Shown: in pieces, positions 42,635 to 50,703 of the stretch
How the letters are laid out: every line of letters begins with the position of its first letter
How positions within the stretch are numbered: position 1 is the first letter of the stretch
NCBI GenBank assembly: GCA_965215755.1
Contig: OZ244119.1
Span: forward strand, 62,001-126,000
Origin: Tectiglobus sp965215755
GTDB taxonomy: Bacteria; Pseudomonadota; Alphaproteobacteria; Rhizobiales; Hyphomicrobiaceae
Reading direction: 5' to 3'
DNA length: 64,000 nucleotides
The notes under the pieces: model-generated
Seen by the model: the letters and a program-made list of their open reading frames with translations, nothing else
Told to the model about the DNA's origin: nothing
Database searches by the model: none
Position numbers and translations under genes: made by a program

Positions 42635-43135
42635 TTACATTGCACCAAAGACGGCAGCGCCACCTGCACCTTCAAGCAATTTGGTGATGTCCGCCCGGTC
42701 TTCATTGCCGACAGAGACGGCCAGCAAGATGCCGCCGGACTCGGAAATCGCCGACTCGTACTGTTTGGCCTGGTCTTCCGACATGCCAATACCAACAAGT
42801 GCACCCAATAAGCCACCGGCTGCCGCGCCTGCACCAGCACCCGCGAGAGCAGCAATGATTGGTCCGGCGATAAACATACCGGCGATCGGCACTGTAGCCG
42901 GTGCTGCCACGACCAAGCCGCTCAGCAGCATGCCAAGGCCACCCCCGACGGCGCCCCCGGTTGCGACGCCCCCGGCCACGTGCGTTGAGTTGGCCGGACC
43001 GAAATACTCGTCGCGAAACTCATCGCCAACGAGAACGCTGATACGTTCGGAACGTACTCCTGAGGAGCCGAGAGCCTCTACGGCATTCGATGCTTTTGCC
43101 GGTGTATCAAATAGTGCGATGACCTGTTCTTTCAT
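42635..43135 (-). CDS. general stress protein 17M-like protein with glycine-rich membrane region
   Basis: 166 residues from the ATG at 43135, which has AGGAGA 8 nt before it. N-terminal ferredoxin-like half (VIALFDTPAKASNAVEALGS, VRSERISVLVGDEFRDEYF), a long Gly/Ala-rich hydrophobic centre (GGAVGGGLGMLLSGLVVAAP, ALAGAGAGAAAGGLLGAL), then the closing strand (GGILLAVSVGNEDRADI). This is the layout of the general stress protein 17M/DUF1269-type family. Membrane association is likely; molecular role unknown. Confidence 0.8.
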   Translation of the reverse strand: MKEQVIALFDTPAKASNAVEALGSSGVRSERISVLVGDEFRDEYFGPANSTHVAGGVATGGAVGGGLGMLLSGLVVAAPATVPIAGMFIAGPIIAALAGAGAGAAAGGLLGALVGIGMSEDQAKQYESAISESGGILLAVSVGNEDRADITKLLEGAGGAAVFGAM

Positions 43136-43252
43136 GAGAACTCTCCTGATTTCGAATGGATTGATTTGACAACACAACCGGCTGGCCAGTGTTTCAGGCT
43201 CAGACATCGGCTCGCTGTGTAGGCAAATGTCTTGATGGGGATTGTCATGCGA

Positions 43253-43528
43253 TCAGCTCGTCCGCAGCGCCCAATAACTGACAGGCGGGGTGCCCGGCGG
43301 TTCCTTCATTGGCTCCGGTACGGGAATGCCCGGTGGAACCTGCGGTGGGGGACTGTCCTCACTGTCGAGCGGATCGCGAATAGCCGGACTCGGAAGAGGC
43401 GGCGCACTCGGTGGTTGCGGTGCGGGTTCGGGAGGGTTTGGCACTTCCGGCCTATGCTCAGGCGCAGGCTCGGGTGGCGACTTCTCCGACGGGCGTACGT
43501 GTATTCGCGGAACATTCTTCCGAAACAT
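43253..43528 (-). CDS. proline-rich small protein
   Basis: 91 residues, about one third Pro, after an N-terminal MFRKNVPRIHVRPSEK. AAGGAGA lies 8 nt before the ATG, and a sigma-EcfG-like promoter 78 nt upstream, so the gene is expressed despite its simple composition. Disordered; possibly an envelope spacer or SH3-binding-like protein. A shorter relative is at 61807. Confidence 0.65.
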   Translation of the reverse strand: MFRKNVPRIHVRPSEKSPPEPAPEHRPEVPNPPEPAPQPPSAPPLPSPAIRDPLDSEDSPPPQVPPGIPVPEPMKEPPGTPPVSYWALRTS

Positions 43529-43606
43529 CCAACATCTCCTTCTCGTACTCGTCGGCTCGCCTGACGTGGTTCAAATCCGTCGGCCGCACTCATACGTTAA
43601 TAAGGA

Positions 43607-43631
43607 AACACGCGGGGTCGCACTTCGTTCC
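43607..43631 (-). promoter_or_regulatory. sigma-EcfG-like promoter for the proline-rich protein
   Basis: Minus-strand GGAAC-N17-GTT (GTTCC at 43627-43631, AAC at 43607-43609), 78 nt before the start at 43528. Confidence 0.6.
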
Positions 43632-43655
43632 GGTTCGCATCGGCAAACAATTGAG

Positions 43656-43680
43656 GGAACCAACAAGCAGCGCGATTGTT
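43656..43680 (+). promoter_or_regulatory. sigma-EcfG-like promoter for the PLDc_N/amidoligase operon
   Basis: GGAAC at 43656-43660, 17 nt spacer, GTT at 43678-43680; 54 nt before the ATG at 43735. Confidence 0.65.
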
Positions 43681-43734
43681 ATCTCTGCAGATCGCCCCAC
43701 TGGGAGGTCGGAGATCCATCTTGAGGAGGTCGTT

Positions 43735-43953
43735 ATGACGATTGAATTGGGTGCGCTACTTGGCTTCGCAATTCTTGTTGCGGATTTGATTGCGATCATC
43801 GGGATCGGTCGTTCCAGCACGGCTGTCCACGTCAAGGTATTGTGGATCCTGGCGGTCCTCCTGCTCCCCGTGATTGGCTTCATCGGGTGGTGGCTCACAG
43901 GACCACGCGCATTGCCGGCTGCCAAAGACCTGGTAAAGCCAGGCAGTGCCTAG
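43735..43953 (+). CDS. two-helix membrane protein, PLDc_N domain
   Basis: 72 residues; GAGGAGG precedes the ATG. Helix 1 LLGFAILVADLIAIIGI, then VHVKVLWILAVLLLPVIGFI and GWWLTGP. The K-x-x-W-x3-(V/I)-x3-P-x-x-G-x-I pattern is the N-terminal membrane domain of cardiolipin-synthase-like PLD proteins, found here on its own. First gene of a likely operon with the amidoligase pair (67 nt gap). Confidence 0.85.
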   Translation: MTIELGALLGFAILVADLIAIIGIGRSSTAVHVKVLWILAVLLLPVIGFIGWWLTGPRALPAAKDLVKPGSA

Positions 43954-44020
43954 GTCCACGGAGCGCGAAAGTTGTGGTCGTGCCAGTTAACGCTCACTCG
44001 TATTGCAACAGAGAAAGATC

Positions 44021-44968
44021 ATGATGCCGTCGCGATGGCCATTGCCGCCAAAACTGACGAACCACGAACAGCAGCCGCGTAGAATTGGTGTTGAGATCGA
44101 ATTGGCAGGCCTCGATGCGATCAGCGCCGCCAACATCGTGCAAGAGCGCTTCGGCGGCGCGCTCAACGTGCTCAGCCAGCACCGTGCGGAGGTTACCGAC
44201 AGCGCCCTCGGCGATTTTCTGGTCGAACTCGACTTCAAATACGCCCATGGTGATGATCCAACCAGTATATGGCACACCATACTGGGTGATGCAGGGGCGA
44301 CGGTCTTACCGATGGAGATCGTTTGTCCGCCGCTCGAGATAGGTCAAGTTGAGCGCCTGGAAGAGCTGTTTCTCGGCCTGAAAGAAGCCGGCGCATCAGG
44401 GACACGTTCGAGTATTTTCTATGCCCTCGCCGTCCAGATCAACATTGAAGCAGCTTCTACCGATGTCGATGACACTTTGAACGTTGTACGATCCTATATC
44501 CTCCTGCGTGATTGGCTGCGCGAAGAGATCCAGGTTGACACGACACGGGAGCTGCTTGGTTTTGCTAAGCCTTTTCCAGATGAATGGTGCGATAGAATCC
44601 TAGACGAGGATTTTCAGCCTGATGTTGTCGAGCTGATCGACAATTACCTCGAGCACAATCCGACACGCAATAGGGAGCTCGATTTGCTGCCGCTGCTTGC
44701 CCATTTGGATGAAGCACGAGTTCGCCTTGCACTGCCGAACGAAACGATCAATCCGAGGCCAGCATATCACTATCGTTTGCCGAACATGGATCTGGAAAAT
44801 CCCAACTGGAGTTTGTCCGCGGAGTGGGAGCGCTGGCTCAATGTCGAACGGCTCGCCAATCAGCCTGCGCTCATCAGGCAACATGCCAACAACTGGCGTC
44901 GTGACTATGCTGCCGGAGAGATTGCGGAGCGCGCCTTAAAATCCCAACGCGTTCAAGCAATACTATGA
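44021..44968 (+). CDS. amidoligase family protein
   Basis: 315 residues from the ATG at 44021 (GAGAAAG upstream). Motifs of the amidoligase (glutamine-synthetase-like) fold: GVEIELAGLD near the N terminus, FLVELDFKYA, LPMEIVCPPLEI with metal- and ATP-binding acidic residues, ALAVQINIEAAS, and LRDWLREE. These enzymes are predicted to ligate amines to carboxylates with ATP. Its stop overlaps the next gene by ATGA. The pairing with a glutamine-amidotransferase-like hydrolase is a recognised genome context for the family, with peptide or gamma-glutamyl modification as the likely substrate class. Confidence 0.85.
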   Translation: MMPSRWPLPPKLTNHEQQPRRIGVEIELAGLDAISAANIVQERFGGALNVLSQHRAEVTDSALGDFLVELDFKYAHGDDPTSIWHTILGDAGATVLPMEIVCPPLEIGQVERLEELFLGLKEAGASGTRSSIFYALAVQINIEAASTDVDDTLNVVRSYILLRDWLREEIQVDTTRELLGFAKPFPDEWCDRILDEDFQPDVVELIDNYLEHNPTRNRELDLLPLLAHLDEARVRLALPNETINPRPAYHYRLPNMDLENPNWSLSAEWERWLNVERLANQPALIRQHANNWRRDYAAGEIAERALKSQRVQAIL

Positions 44969-45648
44969 GCAAGGGTATCGTTGGCGTCACGACCTCGCAG
45001 AATCGAGGTTGGCTGCTGTGGATCTTTGCAGCACTCTCACTCAGGTTGCAGGGGCTCAAACCAGTTCGGATTACCGCGCCGTTCGAGACGCATAAGTTTG
45101 ATCATTTAGACGGCTTGATTGTCGGCGGTGGCGATGACATTGGGGCAACGCTATATGGTGCCTTGCCCGCACCGGATATTAGGATTGACCCGGAACGTGA
45201 TGATCTCGAGATCAAAGCCTTAGAATTTGTCTGGGAACGAGACATTCCGATTCTCGGCATCTGCCGCGGCGCTCAGATGCTCAACGTCTACCGAGGCGGG
45301 TCTCTGCATCAGGATATTTATCAGGCCTTTGAAGGCGTCCCTCGCATTCGCACACCCTTACCGCGCAAAGTGGTCGGCTTGGTTGAAGGATCAAGGCTGC
45401 AGCGGGTTGTCGAAAAGGACCAGATGGTCGTGAATGCGCTGCATCACCAGTCGGTCAATACGTTAGGCGATGGCATGACGATCGCTGCAACCGATGAATA
45501 TGAAATCGTGCAGGCCATTGAGTACGAAGGGCACCGCTTTCGTGTTGGCGTGCAGTGGCACCCTGAGTTCTTGTTCTATCGTTCTGCGCATCGGAGATTG
45601 TTTGCTGCTTTTGCGACCGAAGCAAAACGCGCCGCGATGGAAGATTGA
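44965..45648 (+). CDS. class I glutamine amidotransferase-like hydrolase (peptidase C26/PuuD-like)
   Basis: 227 residues. Nucleophile elbow PILGICRGAQMLNV with Cys at about 99, oxyanion region (GLIVGGGDDIG), catalytic His and Glu in VGVQWHPEFLFYR. The family includes gamma-glutamyl-GABA hydrolases and removes gamma-glutamyl or amide groups. It is translationally coupled to the amidoligase, so the two probably act on one substrate, one adding and one removing a linkage. Confidence 0.88.
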   Translation: MSKGIVGVTTSQNRGWLLWIFAALSLRLQGLKPVRITAPFETHKFDHLDGLIVGGGDDIGATLYGALPAPDIRIDPERDDLEIKALEFVWERDIPILGICRGAQMLNVYRGGSLHQDIYQAFEGVPRIRTPLPRKVVGLVEGSRLQRVVEKDQMVVNALHHQSVNTLGDGMTIAATDEYEIVQAIEYEGHRFRVGVQWHPEFLFYRSAHRRLFAAFATEAKRAAMED

Positions 45649-45739
45649 ACGACCAACGCAAAATGCGCCGGACAAGCAGCGGAGCGACAGCAGCCTCCAC
45701 GTGCCATGCGGCGCAATCAACGCGTTAACAGCGGTTCAC

Positions 45740-45895
45740 CTAGTAGTAGACTGCGAAGCCAATGCCGACAAGAACTGCCATTATGAGAGAGCCGGCAAGC
45801 ACGTATCGAAGTCCGGTACCCGTTATACCGCTACGCGCTTCTTCGGTCGTGATCTCAATCCGATCGTCATTGTTGGTTTGCGTCCCAATAATCAT
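45740..45895 (-). CDS. 51-residue tail-anchored membrane protein
   Basis: ATG at 45895 with GGAG 7 nt upstream; a longer frame to 46126 lacks support. Starts MIIGTQTNNDD, then ITTEEARSGITGTGLRYVLA and a terminal helix (SLIMAVLVGIGFAVYY). The EAR-x-G(V/I)TG-x-x-(L/V)RYVL pattern recurs in small rhizobial membrane proteins, from memory. A consensus sigma-EcfG promoter is 38 nt upstream. Confidence 0.75.
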   Translation of the reverse strand: MIIGTQTNNDDRIEITTEEARSGITGTGLRYVLAGSLIMAVLVGIGFAVYY

Positions 45896-45933
45896 CTCGC
45901 CACTCCATCCATTGTGCTTTCTTCCATTGAACA

Positions 45934-45958
45934 AACGACCGGGAAGATATTTCGTTCC
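45934..45958 (-). promoter_or_regulatory. sigma-EcfG promoter for the 51-residue membrane protein
   Basis: Minus-strand GGAAC-N16-CGTT (GTTCC at 45954-45958, AACG at 45934-45937), a full consensus match 38 nt before the start. Confidence 0.7.
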
Positions 45959-45973
45959 CTGCGAACTCGCGAC

Positions 45974-45998
45974 GGAACCAAAGTTTCCAAAGCTTGTT
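45974..45998 (+). promoter_or_regulatory. sigma-EcfG-like promoter for the glutamate dehydrogenase gene
   Basis: GGAAC at 45974-45978, 17 nt spacer, GTT at 45996-45998; 126 nt before the ATG at 46125. Confidence 0.55.
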
Positions 45999-46124
45999 TC
46001 CCTCCCGTATGCGGCCTGCCACGACCTGAAACGGGGCCAGGGATAACCGCGCTTCAAACAAGCCGCGATGCAGTTACGGCATGGCCTTGGGATTGAGTCG
46101 ACCGGATAGAAAACGGATAGGATC

Positions 46125-47390
46125 ATGGGAAAAGAACTTGCATCGGCATGCGCCAGGCTGGAAGAAGCAGCTCAGTTTGCCGGAGTGCACACGGAAGTTG
46201 TCGCACGTCTGAAATATCCGACAGAAACCCTGTCAGCGACAGTCCCAGTGCGTATGGATGACGGATCGCTCAAGTTATACAAGGCGTGGCGTTGCCGGTT
46301 CAATGACCTCCTCGGACCGACAAAGGGTGGGCTGCGCTTCCATCCAGATGTCTCGCTCGAGGAGGTTATGCCGCTGGCTTTTTGGATGACGATGAAGTGC
46401 GCCTTGGTCGATCTACCGTTTGGCGGAGCCAAAGGTGGCGTGCAAGTCAATACCAAGGAATTATCGCCAGCGGAGCTTGAGCGACTAAGCCGGAAATGGA
46501 TGCAGGTCTTCTCACACGCCGTCGGGCCGGACCGTGATATTCCAGCGCCAGATATGTATACTAATAGTGCTGTAATGGCCTGGATGGCTGATGAGTATGG
46601 CAAGTGTGTCAATCGTCACGAACCGGCTGTCATCACCGGGAAGCCTGTTGCGCTCGGTGGATCTGCTGGCCGCGAGCAAGCGACGGCCATGGGCGGCATG
46701 GTCGTGCTTGAGACGCTGATGGACGATCTTGAGCTGCCGAAGAATGACCTCGCAGTGGCTATCCAGGGGTTTGGCAACGCTGGCGCTGGTTTCGCCAAGC
46801 TAATGGCCGACAATGGCCATCGCGTCGTTGCCGTTTCAGACTCATCCGGTGCGCTTTGGAACCCAAAGGGATTGGATGTCGCCGATGTGGCCGAGCACAA
46901 GTCGCAATGCGGTCGTCTACAGTCATATGAGGCACGAGATTGCAAAGTGATTGGGCGCGACGAAATCATTGGTTTGGATTGTGATCTACTTGTACCGGCA
47001 GCCCTTTCCGACCAGGTGAACGGTGACAATGCAGGCGACGTCCAGGCCAAATGCATACTGGAACTCGCCAATGGACCGGTCTCGAGCCAGGCAGACGCAG
47101 ACCTCGACAACCGCGGCATCAAAGTTATTCCCGATATTCTGGCCAATGCAGGTGGTGTCTCTGTCTCCTACATGGAGTGGGTGCAAAACAGAAGCGGTGA
47201 ACGCTGGGACAAGGAACGCGTCGAAGAGAAACTGAGGCAGCGCATGGAAGTTGCTGCGAGGTCGGTAGCGGAAGCGGCCACTAAGCACGACATCACTCTG
47301 CGCACTGCAGCCTATGTCGTGGCATTGGGACGACTTGGAAGTGCGGCTGAAGCGCGAGGAACCGAAAGCTTTTTTGCCGAAGCGCGCTGA
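46125..47390 (+). CDS. gdhA: Glu/Leu/Phe/Val dehydrogenase (glutamate dehydrogenase)
   Basis: 421 residues, normal for the hexameric GDH group. Substrate domain: GPTKGGLRFHPDVSLEEV, LPFGGAKGGV with the catalytic lysine, and DIPAPDMYTN. Rossmann cofactor domain: VAIQGFGNAGAGFAKLMADN, VAVSDSSGAL. C-terminal NAGGVSVSYMEWVQN. It interconverts glutamate with 2-oxoglutarate and ammonia. NAD or NADP preference cannot be read with confidence. It follows the amidoligase operon and has its own sigma-EcfG-like promoter, which suggests nitrogen or glutamate supply under stress. Confidence 0.93.
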   Translation: MGKELASACARLEEAAQFAGVHTEVVARLKYPTETLSATVPVRMDDGSLKLYKAWRCRFNDLLGPTKGGLRFHPDVSLEEVMPLAFWMTMKCALVDLPFGGAKGGVQVNTKELSPAELERLSRKWMQVFSHAVGPDRDIPAPDMYTNSAVMAWMADEYGKCVNRHEPAVITGKPVALGGSAGREQATAMGGMVVLETLMDDLELPKNDLAVAIQGFGNAGAGFAKLMADNGHRVVAVSDSSGALWNPKGLDVADVAEHKSQCGRLQSYEARDCKVIGRDEIIGLDCDLLVPAALSDQVNGDNAGDVQAKCILELANGPVSSQADADLDNRGIKVIPDILANAGGVSVSYMEWVQNRSGERWDKERVEEKLRQRMEVAARSVAEAATKHDITLRTAAYVVALGRLGSAAEARGTESFFAEAR

Positions 47391-47596
47391 CAATAACGCC
47401 GTTGCGGCAAATAAAGACGGCAAAAGCACGATTGTCCAGTGTCATTGGTGTAGTTTCATTGGCACAATACTGGAAGGATCATGCAACCACGTTTTCGTAC
47501 GTGCAGAACTCTGCTTCGTGACCAATTGAATTGGCGGGCAGACGCCTGAATTGAGAACGTGTGCTATCACGATTTGCCAGAGGAGGGGCGTGGCAA

Positions 47597-48634
47597 TTGG
47601 CGCTAGAAATCGGGACCAGGTCGTTCATGCAGCGCTATGCAAGTGCTGCGGTTTTGTTAACCTGTATCTTGTTGGCTATGATCTACGGCGCCGGGCTTCT
47701 TATCCCGATAGTCGTCGCATTCATCGTAACGAACACCCTCGAAGCCTTGATCGGACGGCTTGAAAACTGGGGGTGTCCTGCCCTTCTGTCGGTCGCCATT
47801 GCGATTGCTGTGGCACTGTTCTTTGTTACAGGCTTTATTTTCGTTGTTCTTAATCAGGTCGATGAGTTCGTCTCAGCCTGGCCGCGCTATCTGGAGCGCT
47901 TACATGTGCTCGCCGGAGACGCATTGGCATTGGTCGGCGATGAATCCAGTCAGCGCATCCAGACACGTATCAACGAAATCAACTTGGCGAACCGAATTTC
48001 ATCGGCCATTGGGTCTGCGAGTGGCGTTCTGCTCAACTCTGGGTTGGTGATGCTCTACGTCGGTTTCCTTCTTGCTGAACGTGGGCGCATCTTCCGTCGC
48101 ATTGTTCTGCTCGGGCGCGATGAAACTGAACGAGACAACCTTGCTGGGGTTCTCACATCCGTGTCCGATGGGATTCGCCAGTACCTGTTCGTCAAGACGG
48201 CGATGAGTTTGCTGACCGCGATTACCAGCTACGTGGTACTCAGCTATCTCAGGCTTGATTTTGCCGAGACCTGGGCGGTCATCATTTTCCTGTTGAACTA
48301 TATCCCGAGCATTGGATCGGTCCTCGGCGTTGTGTTCCCAGCACTGCTCGCCCTCGTACAGTTCGACACGCTGACACCGTTCCTCATAATCGCAGTGTTC
48401 CTGGCGGGGCTGCAAATTGCCATCGGGAATATCCTTGAGCCGTTGCTCATGGGGCGCAGCCTCGATCTCAGTCCCTTCGTAATCATCGTATCATTGGCTT
48501 TCTGGAGTACGATCTGGGGTATCGCTGGAGCGTTCTTGGCAGTTCCGATCACTGCTGCTGTCGTTATCCTGTGCCGTGAAGTCAAGCCTTGGCGGTGGAT
48601 AGGCAGCTTATTGTCGAACAGTGAAGAAGACTAG
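47597..48634 (+). CDS. AI-2E family transporter
   Basis: About 345 residues from a TTG at 47597, preceded by AGGAGG 10 nt upstream; GTG at 47561 is an alternative. Membrane helices throughout, with the core blocks GLVMLYVGFLLAERGRIFRR, FLLNYIPSIGSVLGVVFPAL, and EPLLMGRSLDLSPFVIIVSL. Closest in layout to typical AI-2E/PerM proteins without extension. Substrate unknown. It converges on regulatory module 2. Confidence 0.9.
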   Translation: MALEIGTRSFMQRYASAAVLLTCILLAMIYGAGLLIPIVVAFIVTNTLEALIGRLENWGCPALLSVAIAIAVALFFVTGFIFVVLNQVDEFVSAWPRYLERLHVLAGDALALVGDESSQRIQTRINEINLANRISSAIGSASGVLLNSGLVMLYVGFLLAERGRIFRRIVLLGRDETERDNLAGVLTSVSDGIRQYLFVKTAMSLLTAITSYVVLSYLRLDFAETWAVIIFLLNYIPSIGSVLGVVFPALLALVQFDTLTPFLIIAVFLAGLQIAIGNILEPLLMGRSLDLSPFVIIVSLAFWSTIWGIAGAFLAVPITAAVVILCREVKPWRWIGSLLSNSEED

Positions 48635-48807
48635 CACTTCAGAATTTGCTCGAACCATTCGATGCCCTCGGCGCCGGGTCGCCCGTTGCCGCGATTGCCA
48701 TTCGTGTCGATATTTCGAACACGAACACTGAATGGGCGGTCGAGCGGAGCAGACGGTGTGACTATGGCTTGTCCGGTGGATTGTCCGGTAGCGATCAAAT
48801 TGACTTT

Positions 48808-48839
48808 GAAATCATGCATCGACGAAATCATGCATCGAC
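48808..48839. repeat. 16-bp perfect tandem duplication
   Basis: GAAATCATGCATCGAC occurs twice without a gap (48808-48823, 48824-48839). It lies between convergent genes in a stretch (48635-48907) with no firm gene. Probably a replication slippage product. Confidence 0.6.
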
Positions 48840-48907
48840 GCTCAGGCGAAAGCCCCATATCTCAAGCATGGGCCTCAGACTGTCCACCCAAAGAATATTT
48901 TTCTGCC

Positions 48908-49180
48908 TTAGATTTCCGGCTCTAGCTGTTCGAGTTGGATACCGATTCGGCGCAACAAGTCAGCATCGTCAGACATGGATTGCGGCGCATCAGGTGCCGC
49001 GACCATGCCGTCGTCAGCTGCCTCCTGTCGCCTCTCTATATCAAACTGCCAGGCCTGCAACGCCTTGATTTTCTCAGCTCGTGTGAGACCGATCTCACCT
49101 GCAATTTCTTCAGGTGTATCGAATTCTCGCTCCGGGTTCGTTTTTGCTCCCTCGCGATCAAGTGACATGATAGTGGGCAT
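48908..49180 (-). CDS. small conserved protein, family of three in this window
   Basis: 90 residues; GAGGAAA precedes the ATG. Shares with 36032 and 63677 the FDTPEEIAG-type start, LTRAEKIKALQAWQFDIERR, an acidic linker with GM, and SDDADLLRRIGIQLEQLE. It lies just downstream of the module-2 sigma factor gene; the 36032 copy lies near module 1. Confidence 0.75.
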   Translation of the reverse strand: MPTIMSLDREGAKTNPEREFDTPEEIAGEIGLTRAEKIKALQAWQFDIERRQEAADDGMVAAPDAPQSMSDDADLLRRIGIQLEQLEPEI

Positions 49181-49288
49181 TTAATTTTCCTCAATTTTTG
49201 TGAGTGGTATTGGTCATGACGCACGATGACTGGCTCGCCCAACTGAATGTCGGCGCGCATCATTTGTGGTTTCGATGAATGGGAAGTT

Positions 49289-49825
49289 TTAATGAACCGT
49301 TTCAGTCGTCGCGGCCAGCTCGCGTCTGGCGCGAGAAAGGCGTGACTTTACGGTTCCAACTTTAACGTTAAGAACTTCAGCGGTGGTTTCGTATTCAAGA
49401 CCTTGGATCACAACGAGCGAAATGACGTCACGATGGTCATCTGAGAGCTGCTCAAACGCCTCTCCAAGGTCTTTGAGTGCCAGCGAATGCTCCTGGTTCG
49501 CAGGTGTGACGGTTGGAGATTTTGCCTGCAGTTCATCGACAGATTCACGCTCGCCTTTCGCTTTGCGGATCTTGTTGTAGAAGAGATTGCGAAGCATAAC
49601 GAATAACCACGCCCGCATGCTCGTCCCCGCCTGCCACTTGTCGATGTTCTCAATGGCACGCAGAAGACAATCCTGCACCAAGTCGTCAGCCCGGTCGCGA
49701 TCGCGGGTCAATGATCGCGCGAACCGGCGCAAAGTTGGAATTTCGTCCTCGATAAGATCAAGAGCGGCGGCGTTATGGCTGCGTTCCGTTGGGTCTGCTG
49801 CAAGGGCGTGGTTTGAGTAAGTCAT
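49289..49825 (-). CDS. EcfG-like ECF sigma factor, module 2
   Basis: 178 residues from the ATG at 49825 (AGGTGA 5 nt before). Region 2: IPTLRRFARSLTRDRDRADD, LVQDCLLRAIENIDKWQAGT, SMRAWLFVMLRNLFYNKIRK. Region 4: QLSDDHRDVISLVVIQGLEY, ETTAEVLNVKVGTVKSRLSR. It is the paralog of the 32529 sigma and carries the same EcfG/ECF15 features. Expected to recognise the GGAAC/CGTT promoters listed here. The small 49883 gene is directly upstream on the same strand. Confidence 0.92.
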   Translation of the reverse strand: MTYSNHALAADPTERSHNAAALDLIEDEIPTLRRFARSLTRDRDRADDLVQDCLLRAIENIDKWQAGTSMRAWLFVMLRNLFYNKIRKAKGERESVDELQAKSPTVTPANQEHSLALKDLGEAFEQLSDDHRDVISLVVIQGLEYETTAEVLNVKVGTVKSRLSRARRELAATTETVH

Positions 49826-49882
49826 TGTGATCACCTGTTGTGCTTCTTCCTACGTCGGGTGGGGCCGAGTTCGGTTTGGGCC

Positions 49883-50071
49883 TTAGTGGGTGGTCGCTTC
49901 CAGCTTTCGAATTGTACGCTTTCGGTTGTTTTGAGCTTCGACCGCCAAATCCTTGGCGCGGTCATCAGATGCAATCACTGATCGGACGGATTCGGCTTCG
50001 TCGCTGCTCAATCGGCCGTTCACAAAATCGACGATCATCTCCGGGCTCACAATTGTCACCATCGCTGGCAT
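49883..50071 (-). CDS. small anti-sigma-like protein
   Basis: 62 residues; AAGGAAA precedes the ATG. It reads IVSPEMIVDFVNGRLSSDEA, then ESVRSVIASDDRAKDLAVEA. The (E/D)-x-I-x-(D/E)-F-(V)-(D/N)GRL start is shared with the proteins at 34211 and 51704, followed by a helix and a basic tail. No zinc ligands or membrane helix. It sits 57 nt upstream of the module-2 sigma gene, suggesting control of that sigma. Confidence 0.65.
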   Translation of the reverse strand: MPAMVTIVSPEMIVDFVNGRLSSDEAESVRSVIASDDRAKDLAVEAQNNRKRTIRKLEATTH

Positions 50072-50307
50072 GACTAGTTTCCTTTTGTTGTCTGCTGACC
50101 ATTAAGCTAATCGACTGAACGCACGTTTCAAGCACTTTCGTGTGGGTAAATATAGTAATTTCAATAGGTTATGTACCTTCCATGTGTGCCGCAGGATGCG
50201 TTCATTGCGGACTTTAAGGAAGTGATTGAAGGCTAGCAGGTGACACACAGACCTGAAGTGATGTGCAATCGGTAAGTGACACATCTGACTTATGTTGCGG
50301 TATGTAG

Positions 50308-50332
50308 GGAACATACGTAAGTAATGGGTGTT
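50308..50332 (+). promoter_or_regulatory. sigma-EcfG-like promoter for the ribbon-helix-helix gene
   Basis: GGAAC at 50308-50312, 17 nt spacer, GTT at 50330-50332; 51 nt before the GTG at 50384. The rest of 50072-50383 holds no gene. Confidence 0.6.
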
Positions 50333-50383
50333 GGGTAGTGTGCAGATGCCGACCAATGCGATTCAAGCAGGAGCTGATTGATA

Positions 50384-50620
50384 GTGACGACAGACGCCAA
50401 ACCCCCGAAAAGAACGGAAAAAATCCAAGTGATGCTCGATGACGATGAGCTTGCGGCAATTGATGATTGGCGCTTTGAGAAGCGCGTTCCATCGCGTGCC
50501 GCCGCCATTCGTGAGCTCATTCGTCGTGGAATGCGCGTTGATGATCAGTTCAATGATCCACCGCAGGACGCTGCCTCGGGTGAATTTCGGGTCACCGATG
50601 ACCCTGAGAATTCGAAGTAG
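50384..50620 (+). CDS. ribbon-helix-helix (CopG/Arc-like) protein
   Basis: 78 residues from a GTG 10 nt after GGAG; a TTG at 50378 is the alternative. RHH fold at about 12-50: KIQVMLDDDELAAIDDWRFE, then PSRAAAIRELIRRGM, the standard beta strand, helix, S-R-A-x-(A)-IRELI second helix. Probably a DNA-binding dimer. The acidic tail is disordered. It is followed by the ExoD gene. Confidence 0.85.
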   Translation: MTTDAKPPKRTEKIQVMLDDDELAAIDDWRFEKRVPSRAAAIRELIRRGMRVDDQFNDPPQDAASGEFRVTDDPENSK

Positions 50621-50643
50621 ACGAAGCTCTTTCTCATCGGATC

Positions 50644-50668
50644 GGAACCAACAAGATCGCCGTTTGTT
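50644..50668 (+). promoter_or_regulatory. sigma-EcfG-like promoter for the ExoD gene
   Basis: GGAAC at 50644-50648, 17 nt spacer, GTT at 50666-50668; 35 nt before the ATG at 50704. Confidence 0.6.
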
Positions 50669-50703
50669 TTCTATTCGATTGTAGACGACAAGCGGAGCCT
50701 GGC

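Noticed and set aside
48808..48839. Start of a CRISPR-like repeat array
   Set aside because: Two adjacent copies without spacers and no cas genes; a simple tandem duplication.
48631..48858. 75-codon minus-strand frame near the 16-bp tandem repeat
   Set aside because: No ribosome-binding site, no family pattern, and the N-terminal part is made by the tandem repeat.
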